The notes under the pieces were generated by a model. It ran no database searches. It had not been told where the DNA came from and worked only from the letters and a program-made list of their open reading frames with translations. From JASFYU01 sp045046905 (GTDB lineage Bacteria; Bacteroidota; Bacteroidia; Flavobacteriales; Flavobacteriaceae), in contig JASFYU010000071.1 in the NCBI GenBank assembly GCA_045046905.1, positions 1 to 43,568 of the forward strand: a DNA stretch of 43,568 nt. The letters run 5' to 3'. Shown here in pieces: positions 8,313 through 17,461 of this stretch. The position numbers and the translations under genes are program-made. How positions within the stretch are numbered: position 1 is the first letter of the stretch; the number at the start of each line of letters is the position of its first letter.

Positions 8313-10181
8313 TCATCTTCCTAAATAGACCAATAGAACACTAATATCGGAGGGCGAAACCCCACTGATTCTAGAGGCTTGAGAAATGGTAACCGGTTGA
8401 ATCGCCTCAAGCTTCTCAAGTGCTTCAAAAGAGAGTGATTTTAATTTAGAATAGTCAAAGGAGGAGGGAATTTTTACATTCTCAAGACGCTGTAATTTAT
8501 CAGCGTTGGCCTTTTCTTTGGCTATATAGCCAGAGTATTTCACCTGCACCTCGGCCTGTTCCAAGATTTCTCTGTCAAGTTCATGCTCAGCAACAAAGGA
8601 TGAAACCGCCTCTAGCTGAAGCATATGTTTCATAGTGACTTTTGGCCGAGAAAACACCTTGAACATCTTATCAGACTGTTTGACCAAGGCAGAATTTACA
8701 CTCCCTAAAATAGGGTTGATATCCTCAGGCAACACACTGGTTTTCCTAAAGAATTTTACAAAGGAATCAGACAAGTTTTTCTTCCGCTCCATACGCCGTA
8801 AGCGTTCACTTTTGGCCAAGCCAATTTCATAGCCCCTGGGCGTCAATCTAAGATCTGCATTATCTTGACGTAACAATGTTCTATATTCGGCCCTAGAGGT
8901 AAACATACGATAGGGCTCCTCTGTTCCTTTAGTAATTAAATCATCGATTAAAACGCCAATGTAGGCCTCGTCTCTTTTTAAGATAAAAGCTTCTTTCTCA
9001 TTAAGCTTCAAATGCGCATTGATGCCCGCCATCAAACCCTGTGAAGCCGCTTCCTCATATCCGGTAGTTCCGTTTATCTGCCCCGCAAAATAAAGGCCCT
9101 CTATACGCTTGGTTTCTAAAGTATGTTTCAATTGTGTCGGTGGAAAATAATCATACTCGATGGCATAGCCAGGTCTAAAGAACTTAACGTTTTCAAAACC
9201 TACAACAGATTTCAAGGCCTTGTACTGCACTTCTTCAGGGAGCGAAGTAGAAAAGCCATTAACGTAAACCTCAACGGTATTCCATCCCTCGGGCTCAACA
9301 AAAAGTTGGTGGCTATCCTTGTCAGCAAACCGATTTATCTTATCCTCAATAGACGGGCAATATCTAGGCCCTATACTTTTGATTCTGCCATTAAACATAG
9401 GTGACCTATCAAAGCCCTCTCGTAATAAATCATGAACCAAAGCACTGGTGTGACTCATATGACAATCACGTTGATGAGTTAAAGCCGCAGTATCCAAATA
9501 TGAAAATTTCTCGGGACACGCATCACCAGGTTGCACAATCATTTTAGAATAATCGAGAGAACGGCCATCAACTCGAGGAGGAGTGCCCGTTTTCATACGC
9601 CCACTTTCAAAACCCAAATCAGTAAGCTGCTCGGTAATTCCTGTGGCGGCACTTTCCCCTGCCCGTCCTCCGCCAAACTGTTTTTCGCCAATATGTATGA
9701 GTCCGTTTAAAAAAGTACCATTTGTCAAAATAACAGCTTTTCCCTTAATATCAATTCCTAAAGAAGTACGCACCCCAATAACCCTGTCGCCATCTAGTAA
9801 CAAGCCTTTTACCATCTCTTGATAAAAACCTACCTTAGGAGTGTTCTCTAAAGCCATACGCCACTCCTCAGCAAAACGCATACGATCATTTTGCGTTCTA
9901 GGACTCCACATTGCCGGACCCTTAGATTTATTCAACATTTTAAACTGAATGGCAGACTTGTCGCTTATTATACCACTATACCCACCGAGAGCATCTATTT
10001 CTCGAACGATCTGGCCTTTTGCAATTCCGCCCATAGCAGGGTTACAAGACATTTGACCAATATTCTGAAGGCTCATAGTAACCAAGAGCGTTTTAGATCC
10101 CATATTTGCCGCCGCCGCCGCGGCCTCTGCCCCAGCATGACCACCTCCTACAACTATAATATCGTATTCTTCTCCAAACAT
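8313..10181 (-). CDS. mnmG: tRNA uridine-5-carboxymethylaminomethyl(34) synthesis enzyme MnmG (GidA)
   Basis: FAD-dependent subunit of the MnmE-MnmG complex that modifies wobble uridine 34 of certain tRNAs. The 622-residue length is standard. Visible signatures are the N-terminal dinucleotide-binding motif DIIVVGGGHAGAEAA, the MnmG block CNPAMGGIAKGQIVREIDALGG, GTPPRVDGRS, GPRYCPSIEDK and GQINGTTGYEEAA, plus the helical C-terminal domain ending SGVSPSDISVLLVYLGR. The gene begins 4 bases after the ybeY stop, so both are probably co-transcribed with the DUF4175 gene upstream. It is flanked on both sides by parS-like sites, in keeping with the usual location of gidA near chromosome origins. Confidence 0.97.
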   Translation of the reverse strand: MFGEEYDIIVVGGGHAGAEAAAAAANMGSKTLLVTMSLQNIGQMSCNPAMGGIAKGQIVREIDALGGYSGIISDKSAIQFKMLNKSKGPAMWSPRTQNDRMRFAEEWRMALENTPKVGFYQEMVKGLLLDGDRVIGVRTSLGIDIKGKAVILTNGTFLNGLIHIGEKQFGGGRAGESAATGITEQLTDLGFESGRMKTGTPPRVDGRSLDYSKMIVQPGDACPEKFSYLDTAALTHQRDCHMSHTSALVHDLLREGFDRSPMFNGRIKSIGPRYCPSIEDKINRFADKDSHQLFVEPEGWNTVEVYVNGFSTSLPEEVQYKALKSVVGFENVKFFRPGYAIEYDYFPPTQLKHTLETKRIEGLYFAGQINGTTGYEEAASQGLMAGINAHLKLNEKEAFILKRDEAYIGVLIDDLITKGTEEPYRMFTSRAEYRTLLRQDNADLRLTPRGYEIGLAKSERLRRMERKKNLSDSFVKFFRKTSVLPEDINPILGSVNSALVKQSDKMFKVFSRPKVTMKHMLQLEAVSSFVAEHELDREILEQAEVQVKYSGYIAKEKANADKLQRLENVKIPSSFDYSKLKSLSFEALEKLEAIQPVTISQASRISGVSPSDISVLLVYLGR

Positions 10182-10185
10182 AATT

Positions 10186-10608
10186 CTAATGTTCCACGTG
10201 GAACAATTTTATCATTTCCTTTTCCTTCCCTCGCATAATCTTTATATCATCCTTTGTCTTATCATTGAACCCAAGTAGATGCAAAATACCATGGGACATC
10301 ACCCGCAGCAATTCATCTTTAAAATGTTCAGCAAAACTCACAGCATTCTCCCTTACCCTCTCCACTGATATAAAGATATCACCAGAGATTTGATCTCCTG
10401 ATGTATAATCAAAAGTTATAATGTCAGTATACGTATCGTGTTTTAAATGCTCACGATTGATCCTGAGCAAATACTCGTCCTCACAAAAGATATAATTAAT
10501 ATCGCCACATAATCCCTTTTCAAGCGTAAAGATTCTAAATATCCAGTCTTTGAATGGCTTCTCACCATCCAATTTAAAATCAGTCTTATAATGAAAATCA
10601 ATTGTCAT
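10186..10608 (-). CDS. ybeY: Endoribonuclease YbeY (rRNA maturation factor)
   Basis: Metal-dependent RNase needed for 16S rRNA 3' end processing and ribosome quality control. At 140 residues it has the usual length, with NREHLKHDTYTDIITFDY, GDIFISVERVRENA and the metal-site motif MSHGILHLLGFND. The canonical motif is HGxLHLxGYDH with three histidine ligands; here the third is replaced so that the segment reads GFNDKTKDD. From memory this variation is common in Bacteroidota and is not a sign of inactivity. The start ATG overlaps the 3' end of the DUF4175 gene by 11 bases, and mnmG follows after 4 bases. The last codons (FHVEH) are made of a parS-like palindrome. Confidence 0.93.
   Translation of the reverse strand: MTIDFHYKTDFKLDGEKPFKDWIFRIFTLEKGLCGDINYIFCEDEYLLRINREHLKHDTYTDIITFDYTSGDQISGDIFISVERVRENAVSFAEHFKDELLRVMSHGILHLLGFNDKTKDDIKIMRGKEKEMIKLFHVEH
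10190..10205. promoter_or_regulatory. parS: parS-like ParB-binding site inside the end of ybeY
   Basis: A second perfect copy of TGTTCCACGTGGAACA, identical to the one at 8289-8304 and 1901 bases away. It overlaps the last codons of ybeY and lies 9 bases upstream of the mnmG start codon. Confidence 0.8.
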
Positions 10609-13600
10609 TTTTAAAATAGGCCTTAACTTTGTTTTTGAAAATTTGCCGCAAAGGTAGGGCTTGTCTATTTAAGATTTCGACTTCATTATGATAATCCTCT
10701 ATAACTCCGGATTTACTTGTTATTGGATTGATAAATTCATTACTATTGGTATTGCTTTCACGTTCTGGCTTTTGTCCTTGTTTAAGAGCAGCATTTTCAA
10801 GCTTTAGTAGCTCATACTGAATGGTATTTACCTTACTTATAGTCTGATGTGTAATCCCATTTTCAAGTAAGTCATCTTCAAATCCTTTCATTAGACCAAC
10901 AAGCTTTTTTGCCAAGTTTCTATCATCACGCTCTATCATATCTTCAAGTTGCTTTTCCAATCTATCTCGCAACATTTGCTGGCTTTTATAAATTTCATAA
11001 ATTTCCTGTAATTCTTCTTCGCCTAGTTGTTCGCCTCCTTGACCCTCACTTGAACCCCCCTCTTTCCCTTTTCCTTCACCCTCACCTCTTTTTGTACCAT
11101 CCTTTCCCTTTTTTCCTTTAGATTCTCCTTTCCCATCCTTTCCTGGCTCACCTGCTTGACCCTCACCCCTCTTACCTTTTTGTTCTTTTTTACCCTTACC
11201 CTTCATTTTTTCTTTCACCTCGCCCTGTCCCTTAATAATATCAGGCAGCTGAAAACCTTCTCCTTCACCTGCACCAGAACCAGACATCATGCTAGATTGT
11301 ATATTGTCCAAAATATTCGCCAAAAAGTCAGCTAGGCTATTGGAGGCCTTTAACACATATTTCTGATAAGATACCCCTTGGTATGATTGTCTCTCAGCGA
11401 TGTTCTCAAGAGCCTTATCAATATTGTAATACACCTCGTTAATCTGTTCATTTACAAACTCAGAAAGTTCAGCCCTTCTTAGCGAAAGCGCAAAAAGGCT
11501 ATCATCTATATGTCTAAATAAATCACCCAACTCACGTTGGCTACGAATGGTTCTTGAAAAATAATCGCCTTGTAAGCCCTCATCGCCCATACCGTCAAAA
11601 AGACTCTCTTGTCTAAATGAAAAAGTAATCAGATTATCAAGAATCTGTCGTAGCATCTCGGCATCCTCAGTAATAGTAGACCCTCCACCCCCGGCAGATG
11701 ACGATTTTTGTAGCTGCTCACTCATCTCCTTTATTTTATTAGCAGCCGACTTTTGTTTTTTACTAGCCTTATTTTCCTGCGTACTTTCATCCCCACTTTC
11801 AGAGGATTCCTCATTGCCCTTTTGCTTATTTATCTCCTCCAAGGCATCTTGTTGATCCTTCTTAATGTTATCCGATTTACTATTTTGTATATCTAATTTA
11901 AAAGGTTTTTTAAGCGCATCATCATCTTTCTTTAATTCGGTTAAGGCTTCTGCAATTTTTGAAAATTCTTTGTTCAGGTCCTCTTGCTTCTCACTAGAAA
12001 AATCGTCTTCAAGTGGTAATTCAGACAATATCTCTTGACTTTTGGCCAATATATCTAAATCCTTCGCCAATTGGGCCGCCTTTTCAGTGACATAATACCG
12101 TTTGGTCAGTTCTAATAACTGCTCCAGGTTACGCTCATTATTCCGTTGTTTTTTGCCTAATTCCTCGAGCCGTTTTGCCAAGTCTTCCTTATTAATTTTT
12201 TCGGCAATCCTATTAAGCTCCTTTAACAATTGCTCATTTTTTTTCGCCTCAATTTCATGACGCTCTAAACGTTCTTTCAACAGTTTGTTTAATGCGTCAT
12301 CTGTATTACTTTTAGTAAGGTTCTCTCTTAAGCGTTTACTAAATTTTTGCATCATATTCTCCTGCTGCTGTTGCTTGCTTATAAAATCGTGTAATCTACT
12401 TTGATTATTAAAATTGAGTTGACTTCTCTCTTTCTGCCCTTGCAATATCTTTTCTAAGGTCTTCTTCTGTTGTTTTGCCCTTTTCAATGACTTGTCCATC
12501 TCCTCAATAATAGACTGCTGCAACTCCAACTCCTTATTTATCAATTGGTTATCATCAAACAAGTTCATGGTAAACACCTGACTTGTAGCTGTTTTTCCAC
12601 CATGAATCTTATCATTATCAGTGGCCTCAAAATAGAAACTATAATTTGTGTTTACTTTTAGATCTAATCCTGATGGGAACGTATAATAAAATTGTTGAAA
12701 ATTGATATTAGGCCTGTTAAGTACAATCGTCTGATTGGTACTACCATTGTTCGTAACATAACATATTAACTTGATTGTCATCACTTTATAATCATCAAGT
12801 ACCTCGCCAACATAATAAGAAACGTTCGGATTCAGCGAATCTAAAAGCTGTTCGACCTGTATTGAAGGATAAGCATCCTTAACAATATTGAATTGAAAAT
12901 CTAATTTCTCATAGTCCCTTACATTATTATTAGAAGTAGCAATCTGATAGCTAAAATTAGAATAAATGCGTTTACACAATTCAAAAGTTTCATCGCGTTT
13001 TTTAAATGCCCTGACCGTGTCTCGTGTAAGTAGATTAATCTGCGTGGTATGCCTACCCTGTATCTGCCAAGTAACTTTTGTCCCTTCAGGCAGTGTAGCA
13101 TTACCCGTACTTTTCAAGGTTTGCCCTAACTTACCAGTATAATCAGGAAAGTCTAAGACAACTTTAAAGCTCTGGATTACGGGTGCATTCAAGGCCTTTA
13201 AACGATATTGTTTAGATCGTATTCCATTGGCTAAAAAATAAAAATCTGTATTCTCTAATGGCGGCGAAAACCTATGCTGAAAAATACCATCGCTTTGTTG
13301 TAACAAAAACTCATCGCCATCGATTACAATGGACATGTTTTTGGGGCGAACCTCTCCAAAGGTGGTCACCTGTACCATAAAAGTTTCACTTTCCAATACA
13401 TTCAAGTCTGTTGAAATCAACTCGAAAGAAAAAGGAGCCGGCGCTTCATAAGCAAGTCCGTAATGTACAACCCGATCATAAGAACCAAAAAATGTACCTA
13501 GATTACCTGAAAACCAAATCAAACCAAAAATCACAAGCGGTATTACCAAATATCTCGCCTGCTTTAGGCTCTCGCTAAAATTAATAGCACTAGTAAACTG

Positions 13601-14014
13601 TACGGCATCAAGATTTTCGGAACGCTGATTAATACTAGCAAGAAGCAGCTCTGAGGTAGCTGTGTCCTCTGCAAGGTCTAGAAGGTTGTACAACTTGTCA
13701 CCCACATTGGGAAAATGCTTTCCTATAAGCAGTGACGCCTGTTTATCACTGATTCCCTTTTTGATCTTAAACAGATAAAACAAGGGCGTTAGAATGTATT
13801 TGAACAGCAAATAGACCTCGATTCCAACAAAAGCCAAGAACAATATAAGCCGACCAGTAGAATCAAGCCACAACAGGTACTCAATACCCATAATTGCCAA
13901 AAAAAATAGCAGTCCAAAGGCCGCAAATAACAAACTGCCCTTGATCAACATTTTGGTATAATACTTCCTTGTGAACCTGTTCAGCTTTTCTAATATGTTA
14001 CTATAACTATCCAA
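10598..14014 (-). CDS. DUF4175 family membrane protein
   Basis: A 1138-residue protein with two to three N-terminal membrane helices (about residues 24-50, 54-76 and a further one near 150-170), a large extracytoplasmic beta-rich region (about 190-490), a long coiled-coil segment rich in K, E, Q and L (about 500-800) and a low-complexity G/K/E-rich tract around residues 940-1000 (GEGKGKEGG and similar). This order matches the DUF4175 family of Bacteroidota, whose function is not established. The frame begins with a TTG codon; the first ATG is 21 codons later (13951) and would remove conserved-looking sequence before the first helix, so I keep the TTG start with moderate certainty. The 3' end overlaps ybeY by 11 bases. 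Confidence 0.82.
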   Translation of the reverse strand: MDSYSNILEKLNRFTRKYYTKMLIKGSLLFAAFGLLFFLAIMGIEYLLWLDSTGRLILFLAFVGIEVYLLFKYILTPLFYLFKIKKGISDKQASLLIGKHFPNVGDKLYNLLDLAEDTATSELLLASINQRSENLDAVQFTSAINFSESLKQARYLVIPLVIFGLIWFSGNLGTFFGSYDRVVHYGLAYEAPAPFSFELISTDLNVLESETFMVQVTTFGEVRPKNMSIVIDGDEFLLQQSDGIFQHRFSPPLENTDFYFLANGIRSKQYRLKALNAPVIQSFKVVLDFPDYTGKLGQTLKSTGNATLPEGTKVTWQIQGRHTTQINLLTRDTVRAFKKRDETFELCKRIYSNFSYQIATSNNNVRDYEKLDFQFNIVKDAYPSIQVEQLLDSLNPNVSYYVGEVLDDYKVMTIKLICYVTNNGSTNQTIVLNRPNINFQQFYYTFPSGLDLKVNTNYSFYFEATDNDKIHGGKTATSQVFTMNLFDDNQLINKELELQQSIIEEMDKSLKRAKQQKKTLEKILQGQKERSQLNFNNQSRLHDFISKQQQQENMMQKFSKRLRENLTKSNTDDALNKLLKERLERHEIEAKKNEQLLKELNRIAEKINKEDLAKRLEELGKKQRNNERNLEQLLELTKRYYVTEKAAQLAKDLDILAKSQEILSELPLEDDFSSEKQEDLNKEFSKIAEALTELKKDDDALKKPFKLDIQNSKSDNIKKDQQDALEEINKQKGNEESSESGDESTQENKASKKQKSAANKIKEMSEQLQKSSSAGGGGSTITEDAEMLRQILDNLITFSFRQESLFDGMGDEGLQGDYFSRTIRSQRELGDLFRHIDDSLFALSLRRAELSEFVNEQINEVYYNIDKALENIAERQSYQGVSYQKYVLKASNSLADFLANILDNIQSSMMSGSGAGEGEGFQLPDIIKGQGEVKEKMKGKGKKEQKGKRGEGQAGEPGKDGKGESKGKKGKDGTKRGEGEGKGKEGGSSEGQGGEQLGEEELQEIYEIYKSQQMLRDRLEKQLEDMIERDDRNLAKKLVGLMKGFEDDLLENGITHQTISKVNTIQYELLKLENAALKQGQKPERESNTNSNEFINPITSKSGVIEDYHNEVEILNRQALPLRQIFKNKVKAYFKNDN

Positions 14015-14670
14015 ATCAAACCTTATTTTACAGCAAGATACCCGATACTTCGAATTGTGTCATTAAAAAAGTGTTAAAAAGTTCACTCTACATGGCATCA
14101 AAACAGAAAGAAAACACAAAACTACAATCTTATAAAGACCCTAATACAAACCAGATGGTTTGTGTGTATCAATACCATTACAATAAAAGCAACTCCATTT
14201 AGCATTGGTCGATAAACCCATACTATTCATCAGAAAACACAAAACAATGAACTGATCCAATACTACAAAACGCCAACCATCTGGTCGGTTTTGTCCCATA
14301 AGGTCCAAATAGCTATAAAACTACCTATACTGTCAAAACAGCTCTTATTAGGACTGTATTTTCCAAAAGAGTACCATGAATTAATAGACCCAAACACTAC
14401 TACACCAAAAATTTCAAAGTCCGTATTATGTATCCTCCATCTATAGCGAACTACTGAGAAAAAGAGGTAGTTATGATTGTGAATCTCATATATCAAAGCA
14501 ATGAGAATAGCAAAAGCATTGACGGCAGAATAAAGTGCCACGCTAAGAAAAGAATACTATACAAATAGGTATCACTCGTACTAGGATTCAATTCTAAGCA
14601 AGGGTATTAATAAGGGTCTCCCTTAGCATTATCTATGTACATAAATTATCTTTACAAAAAAATCTGTTCA
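14015..14670. other. Long intergenic region between DUF4175 and gltX
   Basis: No convincing gene. It should hold the divergent promoters of the DUF4175 operon and gltX; a near-consensus box TATCTTTA lies at 14647-14654, 17 bases before the gltX ATG. A 14-base inverted repeat AAACCAGATGGTTT lies at 14151-14164, and a related AACCATCTGGTCGGTTT occurs near 14275-14291. A short rightward frame of 36 codons (14092-14202, starting MASKQKENTK) has a plausible amino-acid mix but no other support. Confidence 0.55.
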
Positions 14671-16182
14671 ATGACTAAAAAAGTACGTGTACGTTTTGCG
14701 CCCAGCCCAACCGGTCCTTTACATATAGGTGGTATTCGCACCGCATTATTCAATTACCTTTTTGCAAAGAAACACGGTGGTGATTTTATACTTCGCATTG
14801 AAGATACCGATCAAAACCGATATGTAAAAGGAGCGGAACAATACATCATCGATGCGCTTAACTGGTGTACTATTCCTTTTGATGAAGGGCCAGGAAAAGA
14901 AGGTAGCTTTGGCCCATATAGGCAAAGTGAACGCAAACATCTGTACAAACAATATGCCGATGAATTGATTGCCAACGGAAAGGCCTATTATGCATTTGAC
15001 ACCGCCGAAAACTTAAATTTTCACCGAAAAGATCATGAAGCCAAAGGCAAAACCTTTATTTATAATTGGCACAACCGCTTAAAATTATCCAATTCATTGT
15101 CTCTTTCCTCCGCGGAAGTTCAAGAAAAATTAGCCGCAGGCGAAGATTATGTAATCAGGTTTAAATCACCGCAAGATGAAACCTTACATTTAAAGGATAG
15201 TATTCGTGGAGAAATGAAAATCGACACCAATGTTCTTGATGATAAGGTTCTCTTTAAAAGTGATGGTATGCCCACCTATCATCTCGCGAATATTGTGGAT
15301 GACCACCTCATGGAAATCACCCATGTGATTCGGGGAGAAGAATGGCTACCTTCTTTGGCTTTACACATTTTATTATACGATGCCTTTGGGTGGGATGCCC
15401 CGGTGTTTGCCCATCTGCCACTGATTATGAAACCTGTAGGCAAAGGAAAATTGAGTAAGAGAGATGGCGATAAATTAGGTTTTCCAATTTTTCTGCTTTC
15501 GTGGGATGAATCTCAGGGGTATAAAGAGGCAGGCTACTTTCCTGAAGCTGTACTCAACTTTTTGGCCCTCTTAGGCTGGAACCCAGGAACCGAACAAGAG
15601 ATTTTTAGTTTGAAAGAATTGGTCGATACCTTTAGTTTAGAACGGGTCAACAAATCTGGTGCTAGGTTCGATCCAGAAAAAACCAAATGGTTCAATCAAC
15701 ACTATTTGCACTCAAAAAATGATGAGGAATTGGCTGAATTGTTTATGAATGATAGTAGCTATACCCATTCAAGGCCCAACGAGAAGTATACTAATAAGGA
15801 ATATGTTACACAGGTTGTTTCTCTAATAAAGGAACGGGCAGGCTTTGTTTCAGAATTTTGGGCTTTGAGCGACTTCTTCTTTGTGGCCCCATCATCCTAT
15901 GCTGAAAAGGCGGTAAAAAAACAATGGAAAGAAACTACACCAGCCATCATGAATGCATTAGTTACCCTTCTAGAATCAATTACCGATTTCTCATCAGAAA
16001 ATCTAGAAGCACAGGTAAAAGCATGGATTACCAAAAAAGAACTTTCTTTTGGAAAGGTAATGCCTCCCCTGCGTTTGCTCATCGTTGGTGATATGAAAGG
16101 CCCTCATATTTTTGATATACTCGCCCTAATTGGGAAAGAGGAAAGTATTAACCGTATTAAAAAGGCTGTGGAAAAATTGTAA
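14671..16182 (+). CDS. gltX: Glutamate--tRNA ligase
   Basis: Charges tRNA-Glu with glutamate in the cytoplasm. The 503-residue protein starts at ATG 14671 (MTKKVRVRFAPSPTGPLHIGG), giving the class I HIGH signature LHIGG within the first 20 residues. An in-frame ATG at 14635 would add 12 residues but spans the likely promoter box. The second signature is KLSKRDGDK (KMSKS motif) at about residues 264-272, and the anticodon-binding domain follows. GVLDPLK-type GlnRS features are absent, and the DEGPGKEGSFGPYRQSERKHLY segment is typical of GluRS. The SPFH gene follows after 92 bases on the same strand. Confidence 0.97.
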   Translation: MTKKVRVRFAPSPTGPLHIGGIRTALFNYLFAKKHGGDFILRIEDTDQNRYVKGAEQYIIDALNWCTIPFDEGPGKEGSFGPYRQSERKHLYKQYADELIANGKAYYAFDTAENLNFHRKDHEAKGKTFIYNWHNRLKLSNSLSLSSAEVQEKLAAGEDYVIRFKSPQDETLHLKDSIRGEMKIDTNVLDDKVLFKSDGMPTYHLANIVDDHLMEITHVIRGEEWLPSLALHILLYDAFGWDAPVFAHLPLIMKPVGKGKLSKRDGDKLGFPIFLLSWDESQGYKEAGYFPEAVLNFLALLGWNPGTEQEIFSLKELVDTFSLERVNKSGARFDPEKTKWFNQHYLHSKNDEELAELFMNDSSYTHSRPNEKYTNKEYVTQVVSLIKERAGFVSEFWALSDFFFVAPSSYAEKAVKKQWKETTPAIMNALVTLLESITDFSSENLEAQVKAWITKKELSFGKVMPPLRLLIVGDMKGPHIFDILALIGKEESINRIKKAVEKL

Positions 16183-16274
16183 TTTTTCTAAAGGTGTAAC
16201 AAACTTTGAAAAATTGGTGCTGATAAGGTATAGAGTTTCGTACCTTTATTTCAATAACTAAAAAAAATAACATC

Positions 16275-17201
16275 ATGGGTGATTTCTTTTTAATACCGAT
16301 AATTATATTCGGACTCTTTATTTTATTTTCATCATTCTTTGTTGTAAAACAACAAACTGCCGCTGTTATTGAACGCTTTGGTAAATTCACCAGTATTAGA
16401 CAGGCGGGCCTCCAAATGAAAATCCCGATGGTCGATAAAATATCAGGAAAGTTGAGTTTAAAAATTCAACAACTAGATGTCAGTGTGGAAACCAAAACCT
16501 TGGATGATGTTTTTGTAAAACTAAAAATATCAGTTCAATTTGCTGTAATTAAAAACCAGGTCTATGATGCCTTTTATAAATTAGAATATCCACATGACCA
16601 AATTACCGCCTACGTTTTCGACGTAGTACGTGCCGAGGTACCAAAAATGAAACTTGATGATGTCTTTGTAAAAAAAGATGATATTGCAAATGCCGTAAAG
16701 GGTGAGCTACAAGAAGCCATGAAAAATTACGGTTTTGGTATTATCAAGACTCTAGTTACCGATCTTGATCCTGATTCTCAGGTAAAAGAAGCTATGAACC
16801 GTATCAACGCATCAGAACGTGAAAAAATTGCCGCTCAGTTCGAAGGCGACGCCGCTCGTATCCTAATTGTAGAAAAGGCCAAAGCAGAAGCAGAAAGTAA
16901 AAGGCTACAAGGTCAAGGTATTGCAGATCAGCGTAGAGAAATTGCCCGAGGTTTAGAAGAATCTGTTGAAGTGTTAAACAAAGTAGGTATTAATTCTCAA
17001 GAAGCATCTGCACTAATTGTTGTTACACAGCATTATGATACCTTACAATCACTTGGAGTACATTCAAATTCAAATTTAATTCTTCTACCAAATTCTCCTC
17101 AAGCCGGGAGTCAAATGTTAAATGACATGGTCGCCTCTTTTACGGCCAGTAATATACTCGGAGAAAATATGAAGGCTAAAAACACAAATGATAAGAAATA
17201 A
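16275..17201 (+). CDS. SPFH/band 7 domain membrane protein (stomatin-like)
   Basis: Stomatin/prohibitin-type protein expected to form oligomers at the inner membrane. The 308-residue protein has one N-terminal membrane helix (about residues 4-24), then the band-7 domain beginning VVKQQTAAVIERFGKF, with the family stretches KTLDDVFVKLKISVQFAV and AYVFDVVRAEVPKMKLDD, and a long Ala/Glu/Lys-rich helix (about 175-230, ASEREKIAAQFEGDAARI). The C-terminal part ends in a flexible tail. Specific partners are not clear from context; it lies between gltX and glnS. A weak promoter-like box TACCTTTA sits at 16241-16248, so it may have its own transcript. It ends at a strong terminator. Confidence 0.9.
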   Translation: MGDFFLIPIIIFGLFILFSSFFVVKQQTAAVIERFGKFTSIRQAGLQMKIPMVDKISGKLSLKIQQLDVSVETKTLDDVFVKLKISVQFAVIKNQVYDAFYKLEYPHDQITAYVFDVVRAEVPKMKLDDVFVKKDDIANAVKGELQEAMKNYGFGIIKTLVTDLDPDSQVKEAMNRINASEREKIAAQFEGDAARILIVEKAKAEAESKRLQGQGIADQRREIARGLEESVEVLNKVGINSQEASALIVVTQHYDTLQSLGVHSNSNLILLPNSPQAGSQMLNDMVASFTASNILGENMKAKNTNDKK

Positions 17202-17219
17202 AACCATTATACTTTTTAT

Positions 17220-17262
17220 AAATCTCCTCCATTTTTTCTAAAACTTGGAGGAGATTTTTTTT
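17220..17262 (+). terminator. Rho-independent terminator of the SPFH gene
   Basis: A 12-base stem AAATCTCCTCCA / TGGAGGAGATTT with a loop of about 14 bases is followed by a run of eight T residues. It begins 19 bases after the SPFH stop. Confidence 0.85.
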
Positions 17263-17461
17263 GTTCCGTATATGAAAGGTTTTTTTGAAATTCTTTAGAC
17301 CCTCACTCAAAAAGCACCTAGTGCGCTTCTAATGCGACATAGAGCAGTAGCAATACTATTTGCTTATCAAAAACACGAAAGCCTCATAAAGACCTTTAAA
17401 ACAAGGCGATTCTAATATAAAATACCGATTGATATATTATTTAAGATAGGTTTTTTCTATA

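Noticed and set aside
14263..14541. A leftward open frame of 92 codons with hydrophobic stretches
   Set aside because: It has no ATG near its beginning (only GTG after an in-frame stop), no recognisable family and no promoter box. It might be a remnant of a membrane-protein gene, but nothing shows this.
17312..17328. Weak hairpin AAGCAC..GTGCGCTT as a possible glnS terminator
   Set aside because: Only four consecutive pairs form, and it lies about 135 bases from the glnS stop.
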